A stretch of 63,158 nucleotides of DNA from an uncultured Oscillospiraceae bacterium (GCA_910579725.1 CAJTUD010000009.1:1-63158), one strand, 5' to 3'; shown: positions 8,321 to 16,018, counted from the first letter of the stretch. Notes: generated from the letters alone by a model not told the origin. Program-made: numbers and translations.

Positions 8321-9166
8321 ATGCCAAATCAAACCATTGTCGCTCTCCTCTACGACTTCGACAAAACCCTCTGCACTCAGGATATGCAAAACTATGCCTT
8401 TATTCCCTCCCTGGGCCTGGCTCCCGGCGATTTCTGGAAAATTGCCAACGACTTCGGACGGAAGGAAAAAATGGACAGCGTTCTGGCCTATATGTACGCC
8501 ATGCTCCGGGAATCAGAAAAGAGGGGCATGCCGCTGACCAGAGAGAGTCTGAACCACTGCGGCCGCAGTATCTCCTTTTTCCCTGGCGTGACAGACTGGT
8601 TTGAGAGAATCAACCGCTATGGCAAACTGCTGGGCGTACAGGTGGAGCACTATGTGATCTCCTCCGGCCTGAGGGAAATCATTGGCGGCAGCGCCATCGC
8701 CGGGAAATTCACGGAAATTTACGCCAGCGAGTTTTTTTATGACAGCGAGGGCCGGCCTGTCTGGCCCCGGCTGGCGGTGAATTTCACCGCCAAAACTCAG
8801 TTTGTTTACCGGATTAACAAGGGTGTGCTGGATGTGTCCGACGACAAAAAGCTTAATGACTCCATGCCGGACGACAGCAAACGGGTTCCCTTTCCCAATA
8901 TGATTTATCTGGGCGACGGACTGAGCGACGTGCCCTGCATGAAAATGATGCGGGCTTACGGCGGGCAGGCCATTGCGGTCTATCAGGCGGTGAACCGGGC
9001 AGGAGTGGAGCAGCTGCTCCGGCAGAGGCGGGTGGACTTCATTTATCCCGCCGATTACCGTGAGGGCGCCGCCCTGGAAATCACGGTGAAAAACATTATC
9101 AGGAAAATGGCCGTCAGCCAGCAGCTCTATGAGGAAAACGTAAAACAGCTGCGGACAATAGGGTAA
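8321..9166 (+). CDS. HAD-superfamily hydrolase (phosphatase-like)
   Basis: 281 residues from ATG 8321, which follows GGAAAGGAG. Motif I is LLYDFDKTLCT, with the Asp nucleophile in DFDKT near residue 12. Motif II is VISSGL (mid protein) and motif III/IV is IYLGDGLSDVPCM. The large helical insertion between motifs I and II fits the phosphoserine-phosphatase-like subclass. Substrate unknown. It is a single gene with no operon partner. Region 8111-8320 upstream shows nothing I can name. Confidence 0.85.
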   Translation: MPNQTIVALLYDFDKTLCTQDMQNYAFIPSLGLAPGDFWKIANDFGRKEKMDSVLAYMYAMLRESEKRGMPLTRESLNHCGRSISFFPGVTDWFERINRYGKLLGVQVEHYVISSGLREIIGGSAIAGKFTEIYASEFFYDSEGRPVWPRLAVNFTAKTQFVYRINKGVLDVSDDKKLNDSMPDDSKRVPFPNMIYLGDGLSDVPCMKMMRAYGGQAIAVYQAVNRAGVEQLLRQRRVDFIYPADYREGAALEITVKNIIRKMAVSQQLYEENVKQLRTIG

Positions 9167-9257
9167 AAATATTTTTCTTTTGTGGAACATTTCCCTCCTT
9201 TTTACGTCTGTATGGGTATCAGCCGCTTGCAAAAGAACGAAAGGGAGGTAGAATAAG

Positions 9258-10259
9258 ATGAAAAAGAAGGTTTTCACACTTTGGATGGCAGTACTGCTGC
9301 TTCTGTCTCTTGCCGCCTGCGGCGGCAATGGAATGAAAGACGGCAGCAGTGCCAGCCAGACAACGGAGTCCAGCACCGCCATGGATGTTCCTGCCATGTT
9401 CTACGAAACTGCGGACCGCGGATGGGATGGAAATACCCCGATGCCAGAGCCGGAGGTCCCGGCGGATGCGGGCAGCGCGGAGAGCGGCTACACGGGGATT
9501 GATATGGCCACCGGTCATCCCGCTGGCGCCAAGATCATTTACACCGCCGACATGGAGCTGGAAACCAAGGAATTCGACGGCGCTTCCCAGGCGCTGGCAG
9601 ACGCGGTGAAAGAGCTGGGAGGTTATTTTGAGAGCCGCAGCGTCAACCAGGGCAGCCGGTTCCGGAGCATGAGCTGCACCATCCGGATGCCGGTGGAAAA
9701 CTTCACCACCTTTCTGGACCGGGCGGGAGAGGCTGCTCATGTAACCGGCCGGTCCGAGTATCAGGAGGACGTCAGCGAGATTTACTATGATGAGGAGGCC
9801 CGGCTGACCACCCAGCGGACCAAACTGGAGCGCTTGCAGGAGCTTCTGCGTAAGGCGGAAACCATGGAGGATATCATCACCCTGGAAAGCGCCATCAGTG
9901 AGACAGAGCTGCAAATCGAATATCTCACCGGCAGCCTCCGGAAATATGACAGCCGGATCAGATACTCCACCATTTCCTTGCGCCTTCGGGAGGTTTACCG
10001 GCTTTCTACAGATGAGGAAGTGCCCCTGACATTCGGAGAGAGGCTGTCCTCCGCCTTCAGCACCGGGCTGCATAACGGCATCGCCGGACTGGACGACTTC
10101 GCTATTTATATTGCCCGGAACTGGGTGGGACTGCTGATTCTGGCGGCCATAATTGCAGGCACGACGGTGTTGTTCCGCCGCCGTAAGAAAAAGAAAATGG
10201 AGCGGACCGCTCCGCCTGCGGCGGAAAAGGATAAACCGGAAGAGAAAAAGAAAGATTAA
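9258..10259 (+). CDS. DUF4349 lipoprotein
   Basis: 333 residues. A lipoprotein signal (LLLLLSLAAC, lipidated Cys21) is followed by a Ser/Thr-rich spacer, a DUF4349 domain (about 90-270: YTADMELETKEFDGASQAL, coiled segment RTKLERLQELLRKAETMED, then SRIRYSTISLRLREV), and a C-terminal membrane segment (about 287-307) before a basic tail. The protein is therefore tethered at both ends outside the cell. Function of DUF4349 is unknown; envelope-stress sensing is sometimes proposed. RBS: AAAGGGAGG. Confidence 0.85.
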   Translation: MKKKVFTLWMAVLLLLSLAACGGNGMKDGSSASQTTESSTAMDVPAMFYETADRGWDGNTPMPEPEVPADAGSAESGYTGIDMATGHPAGAKIIYTADMELETKEFDGASQALADAVKELGGYFESRSVNQGSRFRSMSCTIRMPVENFTTFLDRAGEAAHVTGRSEYQEDVSEIYYDEEARLTTQRTKLERLQELLRKAETMEDIITLESAISETELQIEYLTGSLRKYDSRIRYSTISLRLREVYRLSTDEEVPLTFGERLSSAFSTGLHNGIAGLDDFAIYIARNWVGLLILAAIIAGTTVLFRRRKKKKMERTAPPAAEKDKPEEKKKD

Positions 10260-10267
10260 CCACGCCC

Positions 10268-10296
10268 AAGGGCCGGCCGGAAGGCCGGCTCTTTTC
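10268..10296 (+). terminator. Intrinsic terminator after the DUF4349 gene
   Basis: GCCGGCC, GGAA loop, GGCCGGC (10272-10289) followed by TCTTTTCT. Confidence 0.8.
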
Positions 10297-10332
10297 TGCG
10301 AATGTACATTTTGACAGCCCGGATAATTTTTC

Positions 10333-10386
10333 TTGACAATATCGAATATCGATGTTATAGTAAAAACAGAAATATCGAATATCAAT
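10333..10386 (+). promoter_or_regulatory. padR promoter with two overlapping operator copies
   Basis: TTGACA (10333-10338), 17 bp, TATAGT (10356-10361). The 16-mer AATATCGAATATCGAT occupies the spacer at 10338-10353, and a near copy AATATCGAATATCAAT lies at 10371-10386, just past the expected start site. Two copies 33 bp apart (about three helix turns) over the promoter fit autorepression by PadR. Sites are seen; regulator identity is inference. Confidence 0.7.
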
Positions 10387-10424
10387 ATTATATAGAACTG
10401 TCTTCCATCAGAAAGGAGGCGCTT

Positions 10425-10745
10425 ATGGCGCGGGAGAAATTTCAGACGCTGACGGAGCAGATGTTTTACATCCTGCTCTGTCTTCAGCGGGAGTGCTGCG
10501 GCGTGGATGTGATGGAGCGGACCGCCAGGATGACCGAGGGGCGTGTAGTGATCGGACCGGGGACTCTTTACAGCCTGCTGGAGAGCTTCCAGCAGGAGGG
10601 GTTTATTCAGGAGACCAGAGCGGAGGGGAGGAGGCGCAGCTATCAGATCACAGTGAAGGGCCGCCTCCGGCTGGAGGTGGAGGTCCGGCGGCTGCGGCAG
10701 CAGACCGAGGACTATCAGAAATTCGGAGAGGGGGCGGAGGCATGA
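10425..10745 (+). CDS. PadR-family transcriptional regulator
   Basis: 106 residues from ATG 10425, placed 6 nt after AAAGGAGG. A winged-helix domain: LTEQMFYILLCLQRECCG, then IGPGTLYSLLESFQQEGFI (the recognition helix and wing signature GTLYxxLxxLxxxG of PadR) and GRRRSYQITVKGR (wing). A short C-terminal dimerisation helix follows. Its TGA overlaps the ATG of the DUF2812 gene (ATGA), the classic PadR-DUF2812 pair. Likely represses its own promoter through the two repeats upstream. Confidence 0.93.
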   Translation: MAREKFQTLTEQMFYILLCLQRECCGVDVMERTARMTEGRVVIGPGTLYSLLESFQQEGFIQETRAEGRRRSYQITVKGRLRLEVEVRRLRQQTEDYQKFGEGAEA

Positions 10746-12130
10746 GAGATACCAGGCGTCAGATCATCTGGTACCAGATAGACGACACGGAGGCGATTGC
10801 AAGACATCTGGAAAAAATGGCGAAAAAGGGATGGCTGCTGGAGGCGGTGGACAATTTAGGATATCGTTACCGCCGGGGAGAACCGGGACAGGTAAAATAT
10901 ACCGTGGCATTCTTCCCGGAGGCCTCCGTCTTTGATCCTGGGCTTACTGAGGGCCAGGAGACCTATATGGACTATTGCCAAGCTGCCGGATGGGAGCTGG
11001 CGGCATTTTACGGCCCCGTCCAGTACTTTCGTTCCGTTCAGCCGGACCCTGCGCCCATTGAGACCGACGAGTTGGTGAAGCTGGCTGCCGTCCGGCGGAC
11101 CATGCGCAAAACTTATGTGCTCAGTTATGCGCTCCTTCTTCTGCTGCCCGCTATAACCCTGCCGCTGTACTGGCAGGAATTTTGCTATAACCCTATGGAA
11201 TTTGTCAGCCGGAATATATCGCTGAGCACCGCGCTGCTGATGGCATGGATTGCCGTCTATGGTGCGTTGATGCTGCTGGACTACCTTTTCTGGGTGGTGC
11301 GTTCCCGGCGCGCCGTAGTCCATGGAGGAGCCTGTGTCAAACCCCATACCCGCTTCCGGCTGGGGATCTCCGGCGTTATGATAGCAGTCTGTCTCGCTGT
11401 ATTGCTGGGTTATTTTGTGGATTCCGGAATCTCCGGTCTGCGCGTCATGCTTTTGCTCTACCTTGCTTTTTACGGCGGCACCATATTCCTGGGACGCCGT
11501 ATTTTGCAGAGCATGAAGCGCCGGGGCATTCAGCGGGGGAAGGCAAAGGGTCTGTACGTTGTCTTTGCCCTGGTGATGGGATTGGCGGCGGGCCTCAGCA
11601 TGCCCTTGCTTTTTGGCTCCCTGAGCGACGCGGGGCTGATTCATCAAGTCAGGGAACCGGTGGAGACATACACCAAAACCCGTGAAAACGTATCCTGGAC
11701 CGTAAATATCTTTCACGACAATCTCCCGGTAACGCTGGAGGACCTGGGCTGGAGCGTCTCACCGGAGGATCATTGTACCTATGAAGCGGAGATCAGCCGC
11801 TCGCCTCTGGCAGTTTACAGCCGGTACACACAGGATGCCCTCAGCTTGGGCAGTGATCTTCCCAGGCTGCATTATCAAATCTTTGACGCCCGCTGGCCCT
11901 GGCTGCTGGAGGAGTGCTGGGACAGGCTGATTGCAGAGGAGCGGGAGCGTCTGGACCCCTGGCCTATGGAAATGCTGAACCCTGCTCCCTGGGGTGCGGA
12001 GGCAGTTTATCGGCCAAAGGATGGAAACGAATATTTCCTGCTCTATCCGGGACGGATTGTCACCTTCCGCCTGAGTGGAGACAAGGAGCCGGAAAAGCTG
12101 GATGCCATTGCATTGGCTTTGAAGCCATAG
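10742..12130 (+). CDS. DUF2812 membrane protein, PadR partner
   Basis: 462 residues from ATG 10742, overlapping padR by 4 nt. The N-terminal DUF2812 domain (about 1-110) has YQIDDTEAIARHLEKMAKKG and YRRGEPGQVKYTVAFFPEA. Five or so hydrophobic segments follow (about 130-330: YVLSYALLLLLPAITLPLY, ALLMAWIAVYGALMLLDYL and others), then a soluble C-terminal domain. PadR-DUF2812 pairs are widespread in Firmicutes and often respond to envelope stress or antimicrobials, but the molecular role of DUF2812 is not established. Confidence 0.85.
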   Translation: MRDTRRQIIWYQIDDTEAIARHLEKMAKKGWLLEAVDNLGYRYRRGEPGQVKYTVAFFPEASVFDPGLTEGQETYMDYCQAAGWELAAFYGPVQYFRSVQPDPAPIETDELVKLAAVRRTMRKTYVLSYALLLLLPAITLPLYWQEFCYNPMEFVSRNISLSTALLMAWIAVYGALMLLDYLFWVVRSRRAVVHGGACVKPHTRFRLGISGVMIAVCLAVLLGYFVDSGISGLRVMLLLYLAFYGGTIFLGRRILQSMKRRGIQRGKAKGLYVVFALVMGLAAGLSMPLLFGSLSDAGLIHQVREPVETYTKTRENVSWTVNIFHDNLPVTLEDLGWSVSPEDHCTYEAEISRSPLAVYSRYTQDALSLGSDLPRLHYQIFDARWPWLLEECWDRLIAEERERLDPWPMEMLNPAPWGAEAVYRPKDGNEYFLLYPGRIVTFRLSGDKEPEKLDAIALALKP

Positions 12131-12173
12131 CGAGGAAAACGTTTTCCGCAGGCGTTGCAGGCATAGCCATTTC

Positions 12174-12222
12174 AAAAAAGAGTTGCGCGTACAGCCACAC
12201 CTGCCATACGCGCAACTCTTTC
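12174..12222. terminator. Bidirectional terminator between the DUF2812 gene and divIC
   Basis: AGAGTTGCGCGTA (12179-12191) pairs perfectly with TACGCGCAACTCT (12207-12219). An A-run lies on the left and TTT on the right, so it can serve both converging genes. Confidence 0.85.
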
Positions 12223-12224
12223 GC

Positions 12225-12548
12225 CTATTTGCTGAAGTGGAACACCTTTTCTCCCGGAGCAACCATGCCCAGCTGATCCCGGGCAATGTCTTCCATCAGG
12301 GCCTGATTTCCGCTGTTGTCCAAATCCTCCTTCAGCTGCTCGTTTGTGTCCCGCAGCTCATCCAGCTGCTGGGCATAAACCTCCTCCAATGCCTGGGCCT
12401 CCTGAAGCTGTCCAAACATGCTGTAAATCTGCACGCCCAAGCCAATCAGCAGGGCAGCCAGAACCAGCATCGTCAGCTTGCTGCTGGGCCGGGTGCTGGC
12501 GCGCCGTTTTTTTCGGGGCGCCGGTTTCTTTCCGGTCGGTCTGCCCAT
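12225..12548 (-). CDS. divIC: Septum formation initiator DivIC (internal start in the yabQ frame)
   Basis: ATG 12548 follows GGGAGGGAGAGGAAG and would give a 107-residue protein of normal DivIC/FtsB length: basic cytoplasmic tail (KKPAPRKKRRASTRPSSK), one membrane helix (about 33-52), then an extracytoplasmic coiled coil (LQEAQALEEVYAQQLDELRD) ending in DQLGMVAPGEKVFHF. DivIC works with FtsL and DivIB/FtsQ at the division septum. As divIC is needed in all growing cells while yabQ is sporulation-specific, separate translation from this internal start is the simpler reading. Confidence 0.75.
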   Translation of the reverse strand: MGRPTGKKPAPRKKRRASTRPSSKLTMLVLAALLIGLGVQIYSMFGQLQEAQALEEVYAQQLDELRDTNEQLKEDLDNSGNQALMEDIARDQLGMVAPGEKVFHFSK

Positions 12549-13010
12549 ATCTTCCTCTCCCTCCCGCGGGGGAGGCTTCCGTCGCCCCCGCAGTGATATG
12601 ACCTTCATTGTATACCAATTTTTGCAAAAAGAAAAGACTTTTTTTCCGATATGACCACATTTTTTTATAAAAGTCAGAATGATATGGGCCGGAAGCAAAA
12701 TCAGCTCCAGCCAGAAGACCCATACGGGGCGCAGAATCCTGCCCAACAGGCACCAGAATAAAACCGCTCCTCCAACGACTCCCAACGCAATAAAAATCCG
12801 CAGCTCCCCATCTCCGGCCAGAATGAAAAACAGCACTGATACCGCCGCCGTCAGGCAGAAGAGGGCGTCCATCACGCCTCCCCAGACCTTTCCCCCCAGG
12901 CCCCGCAGCGCACCCAGCAGGTCGTACAGCAGCCCCAGACACAGCCCCAGCCCAATAGACCGCAGAAAGAGAAGCAGCTGCTCGGATACATAGTTCTCAA
13001 TTCCAATCAT
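12225..13010 (-). CDS. yabQ: YabQ-like sporulation protein reading in frame into DivIC/FtsB
   Basis: From ATG 13010 (4 nt after the yabP stop) the frame runs 261 codons without a stop. Residues about 1-150 are YabQ-like: YVSEQLLLFLRSIGLGLCLG, then several hydrophobic helices up to LPAHIILTFIKK. YabQ is an integral membrane protein of the outer forespore membrane needed for cortex formation. Residues about 155-261 are a DivIC/FtsB-type protein: basic N-terminus, one membrane helix (LTMLVLAALLIGLGVQIYSM) and a coiled coil. An internal ATG with its own strong ribosome binding site suggests two products; a true fusion is the alternative. The usual order is yabP-yabQ-divIC. Confidence 0.65.
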   Translation of the reverse strand: MIGIENYVSEQLLLFLRSIGLGLCLGLLYDLLGALRGLGGKVWGGVMDALFCLTAAVSVLFFILAGDGELRIFIALGVVGGAVLFWCLLGRILRPVWVFWLELILLPAHIILTFIKKCGHIGKKVFSFCKNWYTMKVISLRGRRKPPPREGEEDMGRPTGKKPAPRKKRRASTRPSSKLTMLVLAALLIGLGVQIYSMFGQLQEAQALEEVYAQQLDELRDTNEQLKEDLDNSGNQALMEDIARDQLGMVAPGEKVFHFSK

Positions 13011-13014
13011 GGAC

Positions 13015-13293
13015 TCAGCCGAACAGACGCCGGAACAAGCCACCCTGACTGGGCGCGGTGTCCTCATAGAGCAGGGTGTGGATGGATCCGTCCACATGGA
13101 GCTCTCCGCCGTCCAGATTCAGTTTTCCGATGTGCAGCCCTGTGCCGCCCACCACCAGGGTGCCGGCGGTGGTGCTCATGACGATCTCCTCCTCGTCAAA
13201 GCGCTCCACTTCCTCCACGCCGGAGACCATCAGCCTCTCCCGGCCGTCCAGCTCCAGCCGGTGCTGCATCCCGCTCAGTTCCTCATACGGCAT
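13015..13293 (-). CDS. yabP: Sporulation protein YabP
   Basis: 92 residues from ATG 13293; GGGGGG lies 7 nt upstream, whereas the longer frame start at 13314 has no site. YabP-like domain: HRLELDGRERLMVSGVEEVERF, then TTAGTLVVGGTGLHIGKLNL and HVDGSIHTLLYED. YabP is a small spore-coat/cortex assembly protein, made in the mother cell. It is followed 4 nt later by yabQ. A hairpin covers its ribosome binding site and a sporulation-type promoter lies just upstream (see separate entries). Confidence 0.92.
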   Translation of the reverse strand: MPYEELSGMQHRLELDGRERLMVSGVEEVERFDEEEIVMSTTAGTLVVGGTGLHIGKLNLDGGELHVDGSIHTLLYEDTAPSQGGLFRRLFG

Positions 13294-13298
13294 ATGTT

Positions 13299-13339
13299 GA
13301 CCCCCCAAGTACATGTTTGTACCATGTATATGGGGGGTC
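13299..13339 (-). promoter_or_regulatory. Hairpin sequestering the yabP ribosome binding site
   Basis: GACCCCCC and GGGGGGTC (13332-13339 and 13299-13306) are perfect complements, with inner arms TACATG/CATGTA (13310-13315, 13323-13328). On the minus strand the 3' arm is the yabP Shine-Dalgarno. Longer read-through transcripts could fold this way and block translation. The structure is seen; control is inference. Confidence 0.5.
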
Positions 13340-13353
13340 TGTCCGATTTATGA
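13323..13353 (-). promoter_or_regulatory. Sigma-E-like promoter of yabP
   Basis: Minus strand: TCATAAAT (13346-13353) then CATATACATG (13323-13332), with 16 bp between ATA and CATATAC. This fits mother-cell sigma-E promoters (ATA, 16-18 bp, CATACA-like). spoIIP has a similar arrangement. Confidence 0.45.
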
Positions 13354-13373
13354 CAGAGAGAACCGGAGAGCCA

Positions 13374-13928
13374 TCATTCTTTCAGCGCCCGCCACTGATC
13401 TTCCAGGATTGCCATCAGGATATCGTCTCCATATCCTTCTCCATCCATGACGGCGTCCCGCAAAACGCCTTCTCTCCTGAAGCCGGCCCGAAGGTACGCT
13501 CTCTCCGCTCTCGGATTGAAGGAAAAGACGTCCAGCTCCAGCCGGTGCAGCTTCAGCTCTGCAAAAGCGAAATCCCGGGTGGTTTCCACCATCCAGGAAC
13601 CGATGCCCTTTCCCCGTTCTGCGGGATGATAAACTGCGGTGCGAAAGTTAGCGCGGCGCAGGGTCCAATCAATCTCATTAAGGACACTTTCCCCGATGAT
13701 CCGCCCGTCCGGCGCAATGAGCAGAAAAAGATATTTATCCTCCTCCGTCAGAGCCAGGTGGAAAAAGCGCAGGACCTCTTCTTTTGTAAAAGAAGCTTTA
13801 CAACCGGTCAGACGGGCGGCTTCCGGATCAAGCGGATGGTAATTCTGTTCGTAATAGGCGTCCCCGTCCCCCGGACGGGCGGACCGCAGAATGTAGCCTC
13901 CGCGTTCCCAGAAGCCTTCTTTTTTCAC
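13374..13928 (-). CDS. GNAT-family N-acetyltransferase (RimJ/RimL-like)
   Basis: 184 residues. The start is GTG 13928, overlapping the S4 gene stop (GTGA) with GGGAGGTG upstream. Acetyl-CoA binding segment: VYHPAERGKGIGSWMVETT (R/Q-x-x-G-x-G/A), then LHRLELDVFSFNPRAERAYL and GFRREGVLRDAVMDGEGYGD, typical of the RimJ/RimL subgroup that acetylates protein N-termini or small molecules. It is an insertion between the S4 gene and yabP, genes that normally adjoin. Target unknown. Confidence 0.88.
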   Translation of the reverse strand: MKKEGFWERGGYILRSARPGDGDAYYEQNYHPLDPEAARLTGCKASFTKEEVLRFFHLALTEEDKYLFLLIAPDGRIIGESVLNEIDWTLRRANFRTAVYHPAERGKGIGSWMVETTRDFAFAELKLHRLELDVFSFNPRAERAYLRAGFRREGVLRDAVMDGEGYGDDILMAILEDQWRALKE

Positions 13929-14170
13929 GCCTGCACCTCCCGGTACATGGCGGAGGCATCCGCCTTGCCGGCGTTCTCCGTAACGGCAACCACTTCCACA
14001 GCCAGGGTCCGCTGGCCGAACCGGATGGTAATGACGTCGCCCTCTTTCACTTCATAGGAGGCCCGGGCAATTTTGCCGTTGACCGTGACCCGCTGATTAT
14101 CGCAGGCCTCGTTGGCTATGGTACGCCGCTTGATGAGACGGGAAACCTTCAAGTATTTATCCAGACGCAT
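13925..14170 (-). CDS. S4-domain RNA-binding protein (RqcP/YabO/Hsp15 type)
   Basis: 81 residues from ATG 14170 (MRLDKYLK), the conserved family start; AGGAG lies 11 nt upstream. The S4 domain covers most of the protein: RLDKYLKVSRLIKRRTIANE and RVTVNGKIARASYEVKEGD. Family members bind peptidyl-tRNA-obstructed 50S subunits; B. subtilis RqcP (YlmH/YabO-type) works with RqcH in Ala tailing. Placement between hup and the yabP region matches B. subtilis yabO. Confidence 0.9.
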   Translation of the reverse strand: MRLDKYLKVSRLIKRRTIANEACDNQRVTVNGKIARASYEVKEGDVITIRFGQRTLAVEVVAVTENAGKADASAMYREVQA

Positions 14171-14189
14171 GGACACATGTACTCCTCTC

Positions 14190-14221
14190 AAAAAAGTTGG
14201 AGGCGCGGCTTGCGCCGCGCC
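14190..14221 (-). terminator. Terminator/attenuator between hup and the S4 gene
   Basis: Minus strand: GGCGCGGC, GCAA loop, GCCGCGCC (14202-14221), then TCCAACTTTTTTG at 14190-14201. The U-run abuts the S4 gene ribosome binding site, so it should lower read-through from the highly expressed hup gene. Confidence 0.6.
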
Positions 14222-14234
14222 CCTGGGCCATATC

Positions 14235-14510
14235 TTACTTTGCGACGACTTCCTTCAGCGCCTTGCCGGGCTTGAAGGCGGGAACCTTGGTGGCGGGAAT
14301 CTGGATCTCCTCCTTGGTAGCGGGGTTGCGGCCAATGCGGGCCTCCCGCTTCTTCACCTCGAAGGTGCCAAAGCCAACCAGGCGGACCTCGTCGCCCTCC
14401 GCCAGAGCGGCGGTGATGGCATCCAGGGCGGCAGTCACAGCAGCCTCGGAATCCTTTTTGGACAGCGAGGCTTTCTCCGCCACAGCATTAATCAATTCAG
14501 ATTTGTTCAT
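14235..14510 (-). CDS. hup: HU-family DNA-binding protein
   Basis: Histone-like protein that bends and compacts DNA. 91 residues, normal length. MNKSELINAVAEKASLSKKD at the N-terminus, LVGFGTFEVKKREARIGRNP (the beta-arm base with the GFGxF and GRNP signatures) and a Lys-rich C-terminus. RBS AAAAGGAGC is well spaced. It has its own promoter and probably leads the minus-strand run into the S4/yabP genes. Confidence 0.97.
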   Translation of the reverse strand: MNKSELINAVAEKASLSKKDSEAAVTAALDAITAALAEGDEVRLVGFGTFEVKKREARIGRNPATKEEIQIPATKVPAFKPGKALKEVVAK

Positions 14511-14586
14511 TTAAGGTAGCTCCTTTTTATTTCTTTTGGTACATAACACCCATGGATCAACCCCAGGGCGCTGCATCGCTTTTATT

Positions 14587-14615
14587 AATCTAACATACTT
14601 TTTCCGCAGTTGCAA
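14587..14615 (-). promoter_or_regulatory. Sigma-A promoter of hup
   Basis: Minus strand: TTGCAA (14610-14615), 17 bp, TAGATT (14587-14592), with AT-rich DNA upstream (14616-14690) that may act as an UP-like element. Confidence 0.6.
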
Positions 14616-14694
14616 GGTTTTTATCCCAAAAAACCAGAGATAAATCTTAAAAATATATAAAAATTCATAAAAATGGGGGTCTGCTTTTATTCTA

Positions 14695-15903
14695 TCAGCC
14701 GGTTTCCTCCATCTGAAAGGTCTGGGCAATGGCCTGCCCCAGGAGACGGGCGGAGAGCAATGCCTCGTCCAGAGAGTTTCCGGCGGCCCCCATTTCCACC
14801 AGCAGGGCTCCCGGCGTCAGGTGCTGATTGTACCGGGAATTGCGCACAGAGATGGGACGCATCAGCGTGGGAAACCGGTCCAACAGTCGCTGCTGAAGAG
14901 CCGAGGCCAGCTTCAGATTTTCCTGCCAGCCATCGTGTTCCAGACCGCCGCCGTCGGTGCCGATGATAAAGGACATCTGGGCGGCGTTTACTCCTGCAAC
15001 ATTGCTGACCACCTTATACGGGGTCCCATCCGCGTCAGAAACTGCGTCCCGATGGATGTCCAGCACCAGAGAAATAGAGGGGTGTTCCTTCATAGCCGCC
15101 TCCGCCGCCGTCAGGGAGCGGCCATAGGCGCCGCTGTACTCCGGATAGTCGTGCAGAGTTGGATCATGGACCACGCCGATACCAGCTTCCTCCAGAGTCT
15201 TTGCCAGTTCCTCTCCCACCCGCACCACGTTGAAATCGCAGTCTGTGGTCCGGCAATCCCCGCTGGAGACATATTCCTGTCCTGCCGGCATAGTGTAAGC
15301 CTCGCTGCCGTGGGTATGAACAATGAGCACTTTCGGACCTTCCTCCTCTGACAAGGCGGCGGCAAAGGTTCCGTCAAAAAGCGTTTCATCAAAGGAGTGC
15401 TCTGAGCGATTGCTGATGTACACATCCCCCGTTACTACATAGCCCTCCGGCGAGGTGGGGGTCAAAGTCCGGGCCTGAACGCCGTTGTCCGCAAAAACCA
15501 GCGGCAGAGGGGCTTTTTCCGGTATTTCCGGTACCGGGACGACGGGCTCCGCCGGCGGTTTCATCTCGCCGTCCCCGGAGGGCACAGCTGGCTCCACGCC
15601 AGTGTCGTCCTCCTCCTCGGTGCGCCGCAGGTCCATGACTGCCTCCTGACCGGAGAAGAGAATGGGGCTCTGGCCAATAGCCAGAGCCGTATGGAGAGGA
15701 AGCGAGCCTCCGCTCCAGAGACCCTCCAGCTGCCCCTGCAGCAGCCCAAGGGCAATTGTGTTCCTCTCTCCCAGCGCGCGGATGGCAGAGGAAAAATCCT
15801 GGCTGGCTGCCGTAGCGGCTACCACGTAGAGAACACCGCCCGCCGCCAGAAGAGCGGCCGCTGTCCGCCTCCATTGCCGTCTCGGTTTTCGTTTGATTGT
15901 CAT
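14695..15903 (-). CDS. spoIIP: Stage II sporulation protein P (cell wall hydrolase)
   Basis: Amidase/endopeptidase of the DMP engulfment complex with SpoIID and SpoIIM. 402 residues from ATG 15903. Membrane anchor about 14-34 (AAALLAAGGVLYVVAATAAS), Pro/Glu-rich linker (about 95-135), then the SpoIIP domain: VLIVHTHGSEAYT (His196, His198 and Glu201 as zinc/catalytic candidates), LVLDIHRDA, and a C-terminal LLVEMGAAGNSLDEAL segment. gpr, often upstream, is not here. A sporulation-type promoter precedes it. Confidence 0.95.
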   Translation of the reverse strand: MTIKRKPRRQWRRTAAALLAAGGVLYVVAATAASQDFSSAIRALGERNTIALGLLQGQLEGLWSGGSLPLHTALAIGQSPILFSGQEAVMDLRRTEEEDDTGVEPAVPSGDGEMKPPAEPVVPVPEIPEKAPLPLVFADNGVQARTLTPTSPEGYVVTGDVYISNRSEHSFDETLFDGTFAAALSEEEGPKVLIVHTHGSEAYTMPAGQEYVSSGDCRTTDCDFNVVRVGEELAKTLEEAGIGVVHDPTLHDYPEYSGAYGRSLTAAEAAMKEHPSISLVLDIHRDAVSDADGTPYKVVSNVAGVNAAQMSFIIGTDGGGLEHDGWQENLKLASALQQRLLDRFPTLMRPISVRNSRYNQHLTPGALLVEMGAAGNSLDEALLSARLLGQAIAQTFQMEETG

Positions 15904-15937
15904 GTTGGTCGTCCCCCTTCGTAGATTGGCTTGTCCT

Positions 15938-15968
15938 AAGTATATGAAGGAGGGGGGACGGGGTATGC
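15938..15968 (-). promoter_or_regulatory. Sporulation-type promoter of spoIIP
   Basis: Minus strand: GCATACC (ATA at 15964-15966), 17 bp, then CATATACTT (15938-15946). The -10 CATATAC is shared with the yabP promoter and fits sigma-E. Expected start near 15931 leaves a 28-nt leader. Confidence 0.4.
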
Positions 15969-16018
15969 TGTCTTTTATAGCCAACGCATTTGAGAAGCGA
16001 AAAAAAGGGGGAGGAGAA

